Shown here: positions 9,040-20,026 of the stretch, piece by piece
Layout: every line of letters begins with the position of its first letter
How positions within the stretch are numbered: position 1 is the stretch's first letter
Source: Ideonella oryzae
Lineage (GTDB): Bacteria > Pseudomonadota > Gammaproteobacteria > Burkholderiales > Burkholderiaceae_C
DNA: 64,000 nucleotides
Direction of reading: 5' to 3'
Assembly (NCBI RefSeq): GCF_024055665.1
Contig: NZ_JAMXMC010000002.1
Coordinates: 248,001-312,000, forward strand
Translations under genes and position numbers: made by a program
Notes under the pieces: model-generated
Told to the model about the DNA's origin: nothing
What the model saw: only the letters and a program-made list of their open reading frames with translations
The model's database searches: none

Positions 9040-11280
9040 ATGCCGCCTGTCGCCCGAGGAACTCCGCACGGTGCCCCCGACCCGGCCACCGTCCAAGCCT
9101 TGCAGAACGCCGAGCACGGGGATCCCTTCTCGGTGCTGGGCCCGCACACCGACCGCGAAGGAACGGCGTTGCGGGTGCTCTTGCCCGGCGCCCGCCAGGT
9201 GGCCGTCACCGATGCCGAAGACCGCTGGCTGGCCGACCTGGCCCAGGTGCCCGGCTCGGACCTGTGGTGCGTCAAGCTGCCGCGGCTGCCGGGCACCTAC
9301 CGCCTGCGGGTGGACTGGGGGCAGGGGCCGGTCACGATGGAGGATGCCTACCGCTTCGACAGCCAGCTGCGCGGTGCCGAGTTGTGGTGGCTGGCCGAAG
9401 GCACCCACCTGCGCCCCTACGAGGCCCTGGGCGCCCACCCACTGGTGGTGGAGGGCGTGGCCGGCGTGCGTTTTGCCGTCTGGGCACCGTCGGCCATGCG
9501 GGTGTCGGTGGTGGGCAGCTTCAACCAGTGGGACGGCCGCCGCCACCCCATGCGCCTGCACCCGGGCGCGGGCATCTGGGACCTCTTCGTGCCCCATGCG
9601 GCCGAGGGCGACTACTACCGCTTCGAGGTGCTGGGCCGCGACGGCGTGATGCGCCAGAAGGCCGACCCCTATGCCAACCGGGCCGAACTGCGCCCGGGCA
9701 CCGCCTGCATCGTGCAGCGCCTGCCCGCGGGCGTGCCGCACGACGCCGCACGGGCGCAGGCCAACGCGCTGGACGCCCCCATCAGCATCTACGAGGTGCA
9801 CCTGGGCTCCTGGCGGCGCGGGCCGGACGGCCGCTGGCTGAGCTACACCGAGCTGGCCGAGCAGCTCATTCCCTACGCGGTGGAGATGGGCTTCACCCAC
9901 CTCGAACTATTGCCGGTTCAGGAACACCCCTTCGATGCGTCCTGGGGCTACCAGCCGGTGGGCCTGTTCGCGCCCACCGCGCGCTTCGGCCGGCCCGAGG
10001 AATTCAAGGCCTTTGTCGATGCGGCCCATGCGGCGGGTCTGGGCGTCATCCTGGACTGGGTGCCCGCCCACTTCCCCACCGACGAGCATGGGCTGGCCTG
10101 GTTCGACGGCACCTGCCTGTACGAACACCAGGACAAACGCGAGGGCTACCACCCCGACTGGAACACCCTGATCTACAACTACGGCCGGGTGGAGGTGCGC
10201 AACTTCCTGATCGGCAATGCGCTGTACTGGATCGAGCGCTTCGGCATCGACGGCCTGCGGGTGGACGCCGTGGCGTCCATGCTCTACCGCGACTACAGCC
10301 GCCGCGAGGGCGAATGGATCCCCAACCGCTGGGGCGGGCGCGAGAACCTGGAGGCCATCGAGTTCCTGCGTCGGCTCAACCGCACCATCGGCATCGAACG
10401 CCCCGGCGCGATGATGATTGCCGAGGAATCCACCGCCTTCCCCGGGGTGACCAAGCCGCCCTCGGACGATGCCCAGTCCGGCGGCCTGGGCTTCCACTTC
10501 AAGTGGAACATGGGCTGGATGAACGACACGCTGCGCTACCTGGCGCGCGAGCCCATCCACCGCCGCTGGCACCAGGACGAGCTGCGCTTCTCGCTGATGT
10601 ACGCCTTCAGCGAGAACTTCATGCTGCCGCTCTCTCACGACGAGGTGGTGCATGGCAAGGGCTCGCTGGTGGCCAAGATGCCGGGCGACACCTGGCAGCG
10701 CTTTGCCACGCTGCGCGCCGCCTACGGCTGGATGTGGGGCCACCCGGGCAAGAAGCTGCTGTTCATGGGCAATGAGTTCGGGCCCTGGGAAGAGTGGAAT
10801 GCCGAGACCGGCCTGCCCTGGCAGTTGCTGGCGCACGCGCCGCATGCGGGCTTGCAGCGCCTGGTGCGCGATCTGAACCTGGTGCTGCGCCACCACCCGG
10901 CGCTGCACCGGCTGGACCATGACTCGGCCGGCTTCCAGTGGCTGCGCCATGACGATGCCGCCCACTCGGTGCTGGCCTGCGAGCGGCGTGCCGCGCCGGG
11001 CGCGTCCGATGGGCAACGGGTGGTTGTCATCGCCCACTTCACACCCGATGTCGCCCATGGCTACCGCCTGGGCCTGCCACCGCTGCCGGCCGGCCAGCGC
11101 TGGACGCTGTTGATCAACACCGACGACGTGGTCTACGGTGGCAGCGGCGTCTCGCCCGGGCCGCTGGTGGTGGAGGACGTACCCAGTGACGGCTGGCCGA
11201 CCTCGGTGCGGCTGACGCTGCCGCCACTGGCCACGGTGATGCTGGTGCCCGGCGACGTGGCGCAAGGGGGGGCGGGGTGA
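9040..11280 (+). CDS. glgB: 1,4-alpha-glucan branching enzyme
   Basis: A 746-residue GlgB of the full-length type with two N-terminal beta domains. The first is short, residues about 1-120; the second is a CBM48 including VRFAVWAPSAMRVSVVG and SFNQWDGRRHPM. The GH13 barrel has DGLRVDA (D409 nucleophile), MIAEEST (E462 acid) and LSHDEVVHGK. It cuts alpha-1,4 chains and reattaches them as alpha-1,6 branches. The C-terminal all-beta domain ends around VMLVPGDVAQ. It lies 16 bp after the alpha-glucosidase, and its stop overlaps the GTG start of glgX by 4 bp. Confidence 0.96.
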   Translation: MPPVARGTPHGAPDPATVQALQNAEHGDPFSVLGPHTDREGTALRVLLPGARQVAVTDAEDRWLADLAQVPGSDLWCVKLPRLPGTYRLRVDWGQGPVTMEDAYRFDSQLRGAELWWLAEGTHLRPYEALGAHPLVVEGVAGVRFAVWAPSAMRVSVVGSFNQWDGRRHPMRLHPGAGIWDLFVPHAAEGDYYRFEVLGRDGVMRQKADPYANRAELRPGTACIVQRLPAGVPHDAARAQANALDAPISIYEVHLGSWRRGPDGRWLSYTELAEQLIPYAVEMGFTHLELLPVQEHPFDASWGYQPVGLFAPTARFGRPEEFKAFVDAAHAAGLGVILDWVPAHFPTDEHGLAWFDGTCLYEHQDKREGYHPDWNTLIYNYGRVEVRNFLIGNALYWIERFGIDGLRVDAVASMLYRDYSRREGEWIPNRWGGRENLEAIEFLRRLNRTIGIERPGAMMIAEESTAFPGVTKPPSDDAQSGGLGFHFKWNMGWMNDTLRYLAREPIHRRWHQDELRFSLMYAFSENFMLPLSHDEVVHGKGSLVAKMPGDTWQRFATLRAAYGWMWGHPGKKLLFMGNEFGPWEEWNAETGLPWQLLAHAPHAGLQRLVRDLNLVLRHHPALHRLDHDSAGFQWLRHDDAAHSVLACERRAAPGASDGQRVVVIAHFTPDVAHGYRLGLPPLPAGQRWTLLINTDDVVYGGSGVSPGPLVVEDVPSDGWPTSVRLTLPPLATVMLVPGDVAQGGAG

Positions 11281-13430
11281 ACCCACGCCACGCCGAGTCA
11301 CAGCAGGCCTTGCCGCCGGGCGACCCCCATCACCTGGGCGCCCACCCGGTGGCCGGTGGTGTGCAGTTCGCCGTCTGGGCACCGGAGGCCGAGGCCGTCT
11401 GGCTGTGCCTGTTCGACGACAGTGGCCACCATGAACTGCAGCGCCTGCCCGTGCCCCATGTTCACCTGGGCATCTGGCATGCCACCGTGCCCGGCGTGGG
11501 GGCGGGCCAGGTCTATGGCTGGCGCGTGGCCGGGCCTTGGGCGCCGGCGCAAGGCCTGCGCTTCAACCCCCAGCGCCTGCTGCTGGACCCCTACGCCCAC
11601 GCCGTGGTGGGCCGCTATGCCGGCGCGCTGGACCGCTACCTGGACTTCGACCCGGCCGACCCGCGCCGGCCCCATCCGCAGGACAACGGCGACATCGCCC
11701 TCAAGGCCCGCGTGCAGGCGCCGGCCCGCGCGCCGGTGGTGGACGTGCCGCCGGTGCCGCTGGGCCACCGGGTGGTGGCCGAGGTGCATGTGCGCAGCGC
11801 CACCGCCCTGCACCCCGAGGTGCCCGAGGCCCTGCGCGGCACCTACGCCGGCCTGGCCCATCCGGCCCTGATCGCCCACTGGCGGCAGCTGGGCGTGACC
11901 ACGCTGGAGCTGATGCCGGTGCAGGCCCGGGCCGACGAGGCCCGGCTGCAGCACCAGGGCCTGTCCAACCACTGGGGCTACACGCCCATTGGCTTCATGG
12001 CGCCGGAGCCGCGCTATGCCAGTGGGCAGGGCGGGCTGAGCGCGGCCGAGGAGCTGCGCCAGACCATTGCCACGCTGCGCCGCGCCGGCTTCGAGGTGGT
12101 GCTGGACATGGTGTTCAACCACAGCGCCGAAACCGACCTGCGGGGGCCCTGCCTGAGCCTCAAGGGCCTGGCCAACCGCCACTGGTACCGCCACGATCCG
12201 AAGCGGCCCGGCGCCTACCTGGACTGGAGCGGCTGTGGCAACACCCTGAACCTGGCCGAGCCCATGGTGCTGCGCATGGTCATCGACGCGCTGCGGCACT
12301 GGGTGCAGAGTTACGGGGTGGATGGCTTCCGCTTCGACTTGGCCTCGTCGCTGGGCCGGGATGACCTGGGCCGCTACAGCGCTGGCGCGGCCTTCTTCGC
12401 GGCTTGGCAGACCGACCCGGTGCTGCGGCGCTGCCTGATGATCGCCGAGCCCTGGGACCTGGGACCCGAGGGCTACCAGCTGGGCCACTTCCCGGTCGGC
12501 TGGTTCGAATGGAACGACCAGGCCCGCGACGGTTGGCGCGCCTACTGGCTGCACCCCGAGGACCGGCGGGCCGACCGGGCCGAGCTGGCCAACCGCGTGG
12601 CCGGCTCCAGCGACCGCTTCCGTCACGACCCCAAGCGCCCGCGTCGCCCGGCGGCCAGCCTGAACTTCGTCACCGCGCACGACGGCTTCACCCTGCGCGA
12701 CCTGCTGAGCTACAGCCAGCGCCACAACCTGGCCAATGGCGAGGGCAACCGCGACGGCCACCGCGAGAACCTGAGCTGCAACTGCGGCGCCGAGGGCCCC
12801 AGCCACGACCCGGCCGTGCTGGCGCTGCGCGGGCGGCTGCAGCGGGCGCTGCTGGCCACGCTGCTGCTCTCGCGCGGCACGCCCATGCTGTTGATGGGTG
12901 ACGAGCTGGGCCACAGCCAGCAGGGCAACAACAACGCCTACTGCCAGGACAGCGCGCTGACCTGGCTGGACTGGACCGCGCCCGACAGCCGCAGCCTGGT
13001 CGCCTTCATCGCCCGGCTGACGCAGCTGCGCCGCTGCGACACCGCGCTGCGTGGCGACCTGTGGCTGCACGGCCGGCCTGGTCCCGACGGCCTGCCCGAC
13101 GTGCGCTGGCTGCGCCCGGATGGCGCCCCGCTGGCCGCGGCCGATTGGCACGACCGGCAGGACCGGGCCTTGATGGTGCGGCTGGCCCCGCCGGGGGCGG
13201 GCCACGAGACCCTGCTGCTGTTCAACCCGGCCGCCGAGGACCGGGTGTTCACCCTGCCACCGCTGGAGCGCGGGCCGGCCTGGATCGGCCGCCTGGACAG
13301 CCACCATGCCCTGGGCCTGCCGCCCAGCGGCGCCCAGGCGCCCGGACCTTTCACGGTGCCCGCCCACAGCGTGCAGCTGCTGTGCAGCCACGAACTGACC
13401 GAGACCACCGCGCACGGTGGCCCTGCCTGA
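11277..13430 (+). CDS. glgX: Glycogen debranching enzyme
   Basis: A 717-residue isoamylase-type GlgX that hydrolyses alpha-1,6 bonds of phosphorylase-limit dextrins. It has an N-terminal CBM48-like domain ([20 protein letters not shown]), a barrel with [10 protein letters not shown], the nucleophile in DGFRFDLAS (D354), the acid in MIAEPWDLG (E391) and [15 protein letters not shown], then a [14 protein letters not shown] strand. The start is GTG at 11277, inside the glgB stop (GTGA), so translation is coupled. Bacterial GlgX proteins are usually 650-720 residues, so the size is normal. Confidence 0.95.
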   Translation: MNPRHAESQQALPPGDPHHLGAHPVAGGVQFAVWAPEAEAVWLCLFDDSGHHELQRLPVPHVHLGIWHATVPGVGAGQVYGWRVAGPWAPAQGLRFNPQRLLLDPYAHAVVGRYAGALDRYLDFDPADPRRPHPQDNGDIALKARVQAPARAPVVDVPPVPLGHRVVAEVHVRSATALHPEVPEALRGTYAGLAHPALIAHWRQLGVTTLELMPVQARADEARLQHQGLSNHWGYTPIGFMAPEPRYASGQGGLSAAEELRQTIATLRRAGFEVVLDMVFNHSAETDLRGPCLSLKGLANRHWYRHDPKRPGAYLDWSGCGNTLNLAEPMVLRMVIDALRHWVQSYGVDGFRFDLASSLGRDDLGRYSAGAAFFAAWQTDPVLRRCLMIAEPWDLGPEGYQLGHFPVGWFEWNDQARDGWRAYWLHPEDRRADRAELANRVAGSSDRFRHDPKRPRRPAASLNFVTAHDGFTLRDLLSYSQRHNLANGEGNRDGHRENLSCNCGAEGPSHDPAVLALRGRLQRALLATLLLSRGTPMLLMGDELGHSQQGNNNAYCQDSALTWLDWTAPDSRSLVAFIARLTQLRRCDTALRGDLWLHGRPGPDGLPDVRWLRPDGAPLAAADWHDRQDRALMVRLAPPGAGHETLLLFNPAAEDRVFTLPPLERGPAWIGRLDSHHALGLPPSGAQAPGPFTVPAHSVQLLCSHELTETTAHGGPA

Positions 13431-13449
13431 ACTTCTGGAGAGAGACGAG

Positions 13450-14715
13450 ATGGACCTCAATCGCAGTGCCGAGACCCGCTGGCTGGCTCGGCGAACCATG
13501 GCGCTGGTGCTGGCCGGTGGACGTGGCTCGCGCCTGATGAACCTCACCGACAACCGGGCCAAGCCGGCGGTGCACTTCGGCGGCAAGTTCCGCATCATCG
13601 ACTTCGCGCTGTCCAATTGCGTGAACTCGGGCTTCCGCCGCATTGGCGTGGTCACCCAGTACAAATCGCACTCCCTGCTGCGCCACCTGCAGCGCGGCTG
13701 GAGCTTCATGCGCAGCGAGATGGGCGACTTCGTCGACCTGCTGCCGGCGCAGCAGCGTGTCAACGAGGTGGACTGGTACCGCGGCACGGCCGACGCCGTC
13801 TGGCAGAACCTGGACATCGTGCGCGACATGCAGCCGCAGTACGTCGTCATCCTGGCGGGCGACCATGTCTACAAGATGGACTACTCCATCATGCTGGCCG
13901 ACCATGTGGCCAGTGGCCGAGGGGTGACGGTGGGTTGCATCGAGGTGCCCCGACCGGAGGCCACCGGCTTCGGGGTGATGGCGGTGGACGACAGCCGCAG
14001 CATCACCAGCTTCGTTGAGAAGCCGGCCGACCCCCCGCCCATGCCGGGCAACCCGGCGGCGTCGCTGGCCAGCATGGGCATCTACATCTTCAATGCCGAC
14101 TACCTCTACCGCCTGCTGGACGAAGACGCCAGGGACGCCGGTTCGGACCACGACTTCGGCAAGGACCTGATCCCCAAGGCGGTGAGCGAGGGCCAGGCCC
14201 TGGCGCATCCGTTCTCGATGTCGGCCATCGCCAACCCGCCGTACTCGCGCGCCTACTGGCGCGACGTGGGCACGGTGGACGCCTACTGGGCGGCCAACCT
14301 GGACCTGGCCTCCACCACGCCGGAACTGAACATGTACGACCGGGACTGGCCGATCTGGACCTACCAGGAGCAGTTGCCGCCGGCCAAGTTCGTGCACAAC
14401 CAGGATGGCCGCCGCGGCGAGGCCATCGATTCGCTGGTGTCCGGTGGCTGCATCGTCTCCGGGGCCACGGTGCTCAACTCGGTGCTGTTCTCCAATGTGC
14501 TGATACGCTCCTACAGCCAGCTGGAGCGCACCGTGGTGTTGCCCGATGTGCAGGTCAACCGCCGCTGCCGCATCCGCAACGCGGTGATCGACCGCCGCTG
14601 CAAGCTGCCCGAGGGCCTGGTGATCGGCGAGGATCCGGAACTGGACGCCAAGCGCTTCTACCGCAGCCCCGGCGGCGTGGTGCTCGTCACCCGCGCCATG
14701 CTGGACAAGCTCTGA
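13450..14715 (+). CDS. glgC: Glucose-1-phosphate adenylyltransferase (ADP-glucose pyrophosphorylase)
   Basis: A 421-residue enzyme that makes ADP-glucose from ATP and glucose-1-phosphate, the committed step to glycogen. The nucleotide-binding loop is [11 protein letters not shown]. Further motifs are [37 protein letters not shown] and [10 protein letters not shown], followed by a left-handed beta-helix C-terminal half ([20 protein letters not shown]). The ATG at 13450 follows a GGAG motif by 9 nt and gives [15 protein letters not shown] at 13417 in frame lies inside the end of glgX and is less likely. Allosteric control by fructose-1,6-bisphosphate or similar is expected from the family, not seen. 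Confidence 0.95.
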   Translation: MDLNRSAETRWLARRTMALVLAGGRGSRLMNLTDNRAKPAVHFGGKFRIIDFALSNCVNSGFRRIGVVTQYKSHSLLRHLQRGWSFMRSEMGDFVDLLPAQQRVNEVDWYRGTADAVWQNLDIVRDMQPQYVVILAGDHVYKMDYSIMLADHVASGRGVTVGCIEVPRPEATGFGVMAVDDSRSITSFVEKPADPPPMPGNPAASLASMGIYIFNADYLYRLLDEDARDAGSDHDFGKDLIPKAVSEGQALAHPFSMSAIANPPYSRAYWRDVGTVDAYWAANLDLASTTPELNMYDRDWPIWTYQEQLPPAKFVHNQDGRRGEAIDSLVSGGCIVSGATVLNSVLFSNVLIRSYSQLERTVVLPDVQVNRRCRIRNAVIDRRCKLPEGLVIGEDPELDAKRFYRSPGGVVLVTRAMLDKL

Positions 14716-14728
14716 AGAAGGAGGGCGC

Positions 14729-16174
14729 ATGCGCGTTTTGCAGGTCTGTGCCGAGATTTATCCCCTGTTGAAGACTGGCGGGCTGGCCGACGTGGCCGGC
14801 GCGCTGCCGACCGCGCTCCAGGGCGCGGGTGTGGAGGTGCGGGTGCTGCTGCCCGGCTTCGAGGCGGTGATGGCCGGCTTGAAGGACCCGGTGACCGTGG
14901 GTGAGCTGTCTGTCCATGCGGCCGTGCCGGGGGCGCGGTTGCTCTACGGTGAGCTGCCGGCGGTGGGTTGCTGGGCCTATGTCATCGACGCCCCGCCGCT
15001 GTATCAGCGGCCCGGCGGCCCCTATGCCGATGCGCAGCAGCAGCCTTACCCGGACAACCACCTGCGCTTTGCCCGCCTGGGCTGGGCCGCGGCCGAACTG
15101 GCGGGTGGGGCCGACGCCTACTGGCGGCCCGAGCTGGTACATGCCCACGACTGGCACGCCGCGCTGGCGCCCGCCTGCATGAAGGCCATGGGTGTGCCCG
15201 CTGCCTCGGTCTTCACCATCCACAACCTGGCCTACCAGGGCAGTTTCGACGCCCGGCACTTCGGCGAGCTGGGCCTGCCGCTGCACTTCTACAACCCCGA
15301 GGGTCTGGAGTTCCATGGTGCGCTGAATTTCATGAAGGCCGGCCTGTTCTATGCCGACCGCATCAGCACCGTCAGCCCCAGCTATGCGCGGGAGATCCAG
15401 TCGCCCGAGCAGGGCATGGGCCTGGACGGCCTGCTGCGCCGGCGCAGCGCGGTACTGCACGGCATCCTGAACGGCGTGGACGATGCGGTCTGGAACCCGG
15501 CCCGGGACCCGCTGATCGCCGCGCCCTTCGACGGCCTGAAGCTGGCGGGCAAGGCCCGTGACAAGGCGGCGCTGCAGAAGCTGCTGGGCCTGGCCCAGGT
15601 GCCGGATGTGCCGCTGTTCGTGGTGGTCAGCCGCCTGACCGAACAGAAAGGCCTGCACCTGGTGCTGGAGACCTTGCCCAAGCTGGCCGCGCGTGGCGGC
15701 CAGTTCGCCCTGCTGGGCAGCGGGGATGTCGGCATGGAAGCTGCATTCCAGGACCTGGCCAGCCGCTGGCCCGATTCGGTGGGGGTGCGCATCGGTTACG
15801 ACGAGGCCCTGGCCCACCAGATGGTGGCCGGGGGCGACGTGATCATGGTGCCGTCCCGCTTTGAGCCCTGCGGGCTGACCCAGCTCTACGGCCTGCGTTA
15901 CGGCGCGCTGCCGCTGGTGCGCCGCGTGGGCGGGCTGGGTGACACCGTGACCGACTGCTCCCTGGAGGCCCTGGATGAGGGACGTGCCACCGGCTTTGTG
16001 TTCGACGCCTTCGACGAGGCGGGCCTGGACGCGGCCGTGCGCCGGGCCTTTGCGCTCTATCGCCGCAAGCGGGACTGGGTGTCCGTCCAGCGCACCGCGA
16101 TGGCGCAGCACCACGATTGGGCGGTGGCCGCCCAGGGCTACCTGGCCATGTACCGCGCGGCCCTGGGCCGCTGA
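14729..16174 (+). CDS. glgA: Glycogen synthase (ADP-glucose type)
   Basis: A 481-residue GT5 glycosyltransferase that adds glucose from ADP-glucose to growing alpha-1,4 chains. The substrate-binding K-T-G-G-L motif is at residues 15-19 (LKTGGLADVAG). The HDWHAAL segment, the VSRLTEQKGLHLVLE linker and the C-terminal SRFEPCGLTQLYGLRYGALP motif (E-x7-E region) are all present. The start ATG follows AAGGAGG with good spacing. It lies 13 bp after glgC, and synthase directly following pyrophosphorylase is typical of glg operons. Confidence 0.96.
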   Translation: MRVLQVCAEIYPLLKTGGLADVAGALPTALQGAGVEVRVLLPGFEAVMAGLKDPVTVGELSVHAAVPGARLLYGELPAVGCWAYVIDAPPLYQRPGGPYADAQQQPYPDNHLRFARLGWAAAELAGGADAYWRPELVHAHDWHAALAPACMKAMGVPAASVFTIHNLAYQGSFDARHFGELGLPLHFYNPEGLEFHGALNFMKAGLFYADRISTVSPSYAREIQSPEQGMGLDGLLRRRSAVLHGILNGVDDAVWNPARDPLIAAPFDGLKLAGKARDKAALQKLLGLAQVPDVPLFVVVSRLTEQKGLHLVLETLPKLAARGGQFALLGSGDVGMEAAFQDLASRWPDSVGVRIGYDEALAHQMVAGGDVIMVPSRFEPCGLTQLYGLRYGALPLVRRVGGLGDTVTDCSLEALDEGRATGFVFDAFDEAGLDAAVRRAFALYRRKRDWVSVQRTAMAQHHDWAVAAQGYLAMYRAALGR

Positions 16175-16208
16175 GGACGCCCTTTTCTGAACCGAGGAAC
16201 CGACCGCG

Positions 16209-18689
16209 ATGGACGTCAACCAGTTCGAGCATGAGTACGACCATGTGGGCCGCACCAGTGTGCCGGCGCTCAAGCGCCACATCGCCAACAAGCTGATCTA
16301 CCAGGTCGGCAAGGACCCGGTCTCGGCCAGGCCCGAGGACTGGATGCACGCGGCGGCCTATGCCATCCGCGACCACCTGGTCGAGCGCTGGATGCAGACC
16401 ACCCGCGCCCAGTACGCGCAGGATGTGAAGCGGGTCTACTACCTCTCGATGGAGTTCCTGATCGGCCGCACCTTCAGCAACGCGGTGCTGGCGCTGGACC
16501 TGATGCCGGCCCTCAAACAGGCGCTGCAGGAGCTGGAGGTGGACCTGGACGGCCTGTTCGACCTGGAGCCCGACGCGGCCCTGGGCAACGGCGGCCTGGG
16601 CCGGCTGGCGGCCTGCTTCCTCGATTCCATGGCCACGCTGGGCGTGCCGGGCTTCGGCTACGGCATCCGCTACGACTACGGCATGTTCCGCCAGCTCATC
16701 CGGGACGGGCGGCAGGTCGAGACGCCCGACTACTGGCTCACCCACGGCAATCCGTGGGAGTTTCCGCGGCCCGAGGTGACCTACCGCGTGCGCTTCGGTG
16801 GTCGGCTGGAGGACGCGCATGGCGGCGTGCGCTGGGTCGACACCGACGATGTGCTGGCCATGGCCTACGACACCATCATCCCGGGCTACGGCACCATGGC
16901 CACCAACACGCTGCGGCTATGGAGCGCCAAGGCCACCGAGGAGATGGACCTCAAGGCCTTCAACCAGGGCAACTACTTCGGCGCGGTGGAGACCAAGAAC
17001 CACAGCGAGAACGTCTCGCGCGTGCTGTACCCGGACGACTCCACGCCCTCGGGCCGCGAGCTGCGCCTGCGCCAGGAGTACTTCTTCGTCTCGGCCAGCG
17101 TGCAGGACCTGGTGCGGCGCTACCTGCGCAGCCACACCAGCTTCGACCAGCTCTCCGACAAGGTCAGCATCCACCTCAACGACACCCACCCGGTGCTGGC
17201 CATTCCCGAGCTGATGCGGGTGCTGGTGGACGAACACCGTCTGCCCTGGGACGTGGCCTGGACGCACTGCCAGAAGATCTTCAGCTACACCAACCACACG
17301 CTGATGCACGAGGCCCTGGAGACCTGGCCGGTGGAGGTGCTGGGCCGGGTGCTGCCGCGGCACCTGCGCATCATCTTCGACATCAACGCCCGCTTCCTGG
17401 GCCAGCTGGGCAGCCAGCCGGGCGGCGGCACCGAGCTGCAACGCAGACTCTCGTTGGTGGACGAGACCGGCGAGCGCCGCGTGCGCATGGCCTACCTGGC
17501 GGTGCTGGCCAGCCACTCCGTCAACGGCGTGTCGGCCCTGCATTCCGAGCTGATGAAGCAGTCCATCTTCGCGGACTTCGCCAAGCTCTGGCCCGAGCGC
17601 TTCAACAACAAGACCAACGGCATCACGCCGCGCCGCTGGCTGGCCCAGGCCAACCCGGGTCTGGCGCAGCTGCTGGACCAGCGCATCGGCCGGGGCTGGC
17701 GCCGCCAGCTCGACCAGCTCGAGGGCCTGAAGGCGGCCATCGAGCTGCCCGGCTTCCTGGGGGCCTTCCGCCGCGTCAAGCGGCAGAACAAGGAACGGCT
17801 GGCCGCCCTGGTGCAGAAGCGCCTGGGCGTGGACCTGAACGTCGATGCACTGTTCGACGTGCAGGTCAAGCGGATCCACGAGTACAAGCGGCAGCTGCTC
17901 AACGTGCTGCACGTCATCACCCGCTACCGCCGCATCCTGGACCAGCCCGATGCGCAGTGGGTGCCGCGCGTGGTGGTCTTCGCCGGCAAGGCGGCCTCGG
18001 CCTATTACATGGCCAAGCTGGTGATCCGGCTGATCAACGACGTGGCCGAGCTCATCAACAACGATCCGCGTGTGGGCGACCGGCTCAAGGTGGTGTTCAT
18101 CCCCAACTACAGCGTGAGCCTGGCCGAGGTCATCATCCCGGCGGCCGACCTGTCCGAGCAGATCTCCACCGCCGGCACCGAGGCTTCGGGCACCGGCAAC
18201 ATGAAGTTCGGCCTCAACGGGGCGCTGACCATCGGCACGCTGGACGGCGCCAACGTGGAGATGCGCGAGCATGTGGGCGAGGACAACATCTTCATCTTCG
18301 GCCACACTGCCGAGGAGGTGGCCGGCCTGCGCGCCCGCGGCTACCAGCCCCGCGAATGGCTGGAGGAGGACGACGAGCTGGCCGGCGTGCTGGACATGCT
18401 CGCCGCCGGCACCTTCAGCCCCGGCGAGCCGGCCCGCTACCAGCCCATCGTCGACACCCTGGTGAACTGGGGCGATCACTACCTGCTGCTGGCCGACTAC
18501 CGCAGCTACGTGGACACCCAGGACCGGGTGGATGCCTTGTACCGGGCCGAGGACGAGTGGACCCGCAAGGCCGTGCTCAACGTGGCCGGCATGGGCTTCT
18601 TCTCGTCCGACCGCACCATCGCCGAGTACGCCCACAGCATCTGGCACAGCACCCCGGTGCAGGTTCCGGCCCCGGGCGTGACGGATTGA
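16209..18689 (+). CDS. glgP: Glycogen phosphorylase
   Basis: An 826-residue GT35 enzyme releasing glucose-1-phosphate from glycogen ends. The pyridoxal-phosphate lysine is in [11 protein letters not shown] (K666). Other family blocks are [61 protein letters not shown] and [15 protein letters not shown]. It is the last gene of the six-gene glycogen operon, 34 bp after glgA. No intrinsic terminator is evident just downstream before the next plus-strand gene at 18806. The length is normal for bacterial GlgP/MalP. Confidence 0.96.
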   Translation: MDVNQFEHEYDHVGRTSVPALKRHIANKLIYQVGKDPVSARPEDWMHAAAYAIRDHLVERWMQTTRAQYAQDVKRVYYLSMEFLIGRTFSNAVLALDLMPALKQALQELEVDLDGLFDLEPDAALGNGGLGRLAACFLDSMATLGVPGFGYGIRYDYGMFRQLIRDGRQVETPDYWLTHGNPWEFPRPEVTYRVRFGGRLEDAHGGVRWVDTDDVLAMAYDTIIPGYGTMATNTLRLWSAKATEEMDLKAFNQGNYFGAVETKNHSENVSRVLYPDDSTPSGRELRLRQEYFFVSASVQDLVRRYLRSHTSFDQLSDKVSIHLNDTHPVLAIPELMRVLVDEHRLPWDVAWTHCQKIFSYTNHTLMHEALETWPVEVLGRVLPRHLRIIFDINARFLGQLGSQPGGGTELQRRLSLVDETGERRVRMAYLAVLASHSVNGVSALHSELMKQSIFADFAKLWPERFNNKTNGITPRRWLAQANPGLAQLLDQRIGRGWRRQLDQLEGLKAAIELPGFLGAFRRVKRQNKERLAALVQKRLGVDLNVDALFDVQVKRIHEYKRQLLNVLHVITRYRRILDQPDAQWVPRVVVFAGKAASAYYMAKLVIRLINDVAELINNDPRVGDRLKVVFIPNYSVSLAEVIIPAADLSEQISTAGTEASGTGNMKFGLNGALTIGTLDGANVEMREHVGEDNIFIFGHTAEEVAGLRARGYQPREWLEEDDELAGVLDMLAAGTFSPGEPARYQPIVDTLVNWGDHYLLLADYRSYVDTQDRVDALYRAEDEWTRKAVLNVAGMGFFSSDRTIAEYAHSIWHSTPVQVPAPGVTD

Positions 18690-18749
18690 AGATTCGGCAA
18701 CTCCGGGTGTTTCAAGTCGTATCTTTACGTTTAAGCCTCTGCCCTTCGC

Positions 18750-18763
18750 GTCGATAGGAGGGG
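18750..18763 (+). promoter_or_regulatory. Candidate shared upstream motif, copy 1
   Basis: The sequence gtcgataggagggg lies 43 bp before the ATG of the serine-hydrolase-like lipoprotein. A 12/14 match sits at 35841-35854, 47 bp before the other lipoprotein gene in the window. It may be a shared -10/initiation region. No common -35 box was found. Confidence 0.25.
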
Positions 18764-18805
18764 TGCCGCGTCGTTCGATGACGGGGTGCCTCTGGAGATC
18801 GAGCG

Positions 18806-19957
18806 ATGCGAGTGCGTGTGGGATTGTGCGGATTGGGAGCCCTGGCCGGTTTGTTGGCGGGCTGCGGGGGCGGTGGCGATGGCACGGATGCGGGCAGCAC
18901 CGCCAGCACGGACGGCAGCACGACGTCCATGAGCCAGGCGGCCGCGGTGCGGCGCATTGGAACGACCACCACGACCACCACCGCGACGGCCACGGTGACC
19001 GTCAGTGACCGCCAGGCGGCTGCGGCCAAGGTGGCGACCACGGATCCTTCCTGCACCGGCCTCACGGCCTTCTACTGGGAGATCGGGGACAAGACCGGCA
19101 AGCTGGGCAGCGGGCAGGGCGGCACGGGCACGACCAAGCCCACCGCCACGACCTTGATGCCGGTGGCCTCGGCCTCCAAGTGGGTGTATGCCAGCACGGT
19201 GATCGAAGCCCAGAAGGGCGTGCTCAGCGCCGACGACGTGAGCTTCCTCTCAATGCGCTCGGGCTACACCAACTTCAACGACTGCAGCTCAGCCACGGGG
19301 ACGACCGTGTCGTCCTGCCTGACGGCCGCCGGTCGCCTGAGCGGCACCAACGGCGACTACGTGGCCGACACGGCGGGCCAGTTCTACTATGGTGGTGGCC
19401 ACATGCAGGTGCACGCCGTCAAGCGCGGCTGGGGCGGTGACACGACCAGCGCCCTGACCACGGCGCTCAAGAGCATCAAGGGCATGCCGACCAACTCCTT
19501 CAACTACACCAATGTGCAGCTGGCGGGCGGGGTGGGGACCAATGCCACCAACTACGGGCTGTTCCTGCGCCGCGTGCTGGAGGGCACACTGGTGCAGACC
19601 GCGTCGGCCCTGGGGCAGCATGCGGTGTGCACCCATCCCAACGGCAGCGATTGCGCGGGCGTGATCTTCAGCCCGATCAACCAGTCTCGCCCGGGCGGCC
19701 CCAACGACATCAGCAACGAGAGCTGGCATTACAGCCTGGGTCACTGGGTGGAAGACGACCCCACGCTGGGAGACGGTGCCTTCAGCAGCCCGGGCAAGTT
19801 CGGCTTCTACCCCTGGATCGACAAGAGCAAGACCTGGTACGGCGTGCTGGCCCGCTATGACGCGACCAACGTCTACAACAGCGATCCGACCAAGACGCCG
19901 TACAACACCTCGCGGCTGTGCGGCCGCAAGATCCGTCAGGCGTGGATGAATCTCTGA
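18806..19957 (+). CDS. Lipoprotein with serine-beta-lactamase-like (SxxK/YxN) motifs
   Basis: A 383-residue predicted lipoprotein with signal peptide MRVRVGLCGLGALAGLLAGC and lipid-modified Cys20. A Gly/Ser/Thr-rich linker contains a run of seven threonines (residues 53-59). The mature domain has S-A-S-K (S122-K125) in PVASASKWVYAS and Y-T-N (residues 234-236) in FNYTNVQLAGGV. These match the SxxK and YxN catalytic motifs of class C beta-lactamase/esterase-fold serine hydrolases. A C-terminal DKSKTWYGVLAR strand is where a K-T-G-like motif would lie, but it reads K-T-W. Several Cys pairs suggest disulfides in the periplasm or on the surface. The function may be esterase, D-amino-peptidase or sensor; beta-lactam hydrolysis is not implied. 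It has its own RBS and is probably separate from the glg operon. Confidence 0.6.
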   Translation: MRVRVGLCGLGALAGLLAGCGGGGDGTDAGSTASTDGSTTSMSQAAAVRRIGTTTTTTTATATVTVSDRQAAAAKVATTDPSCTGLTAFYWEIGDKTGKLGSGQGGTGTTKPTATTLMPVASASKWVYASTVIEAQKGVLSADDVSFLSMRSGYTNFNDCSSATGTTVSSCLTAAGRLSGTNGDYVADTAGQFYYGGGHMQVHAVKRGWGGDTTSALTTALKSIKGMPTNSFNYTNVQLAGGVGTNATNYGLFLRRVLEGTLVQTASALGQHAVCTHPNGSDCAGVIFSPINQSRPGGPNDISNESWHYSLGHWVEDDPTLGDGAFSSPGKFGFYPWIDKSKTWYGVLARYDATNVYNSDPTKTPYNTSRLCGRKIRQAWMNL

Positions 19958-19986
19958 GCGTCGGTGCCCCGGCGGGCGAAGCGGCC

Positions 19987-19992
19987 TACAAT
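19987..19992 (+). promoter_or_regulatory. -10 box TACAAT for the gene at 20027
   Basis: The sequence gcggccTACAATtcgcc has the local -10 consensus seen several times in the window. The implied start of transcription near 19999 lies between an in-frame GTG at 19964 and the TTG at 20027, which favours the TTG start. Confidence 0.5.
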
Positions 19993-20026
19993 TCGCCCCC
20001 TTTCCCGAACCCTCTGCGAGCCTGCC

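Noticed and set aside
11298-13850. An 850-codon minus frame opposite glgX
   Set aside because: Shadow of GC-rich codon bias; no recognisable domain.
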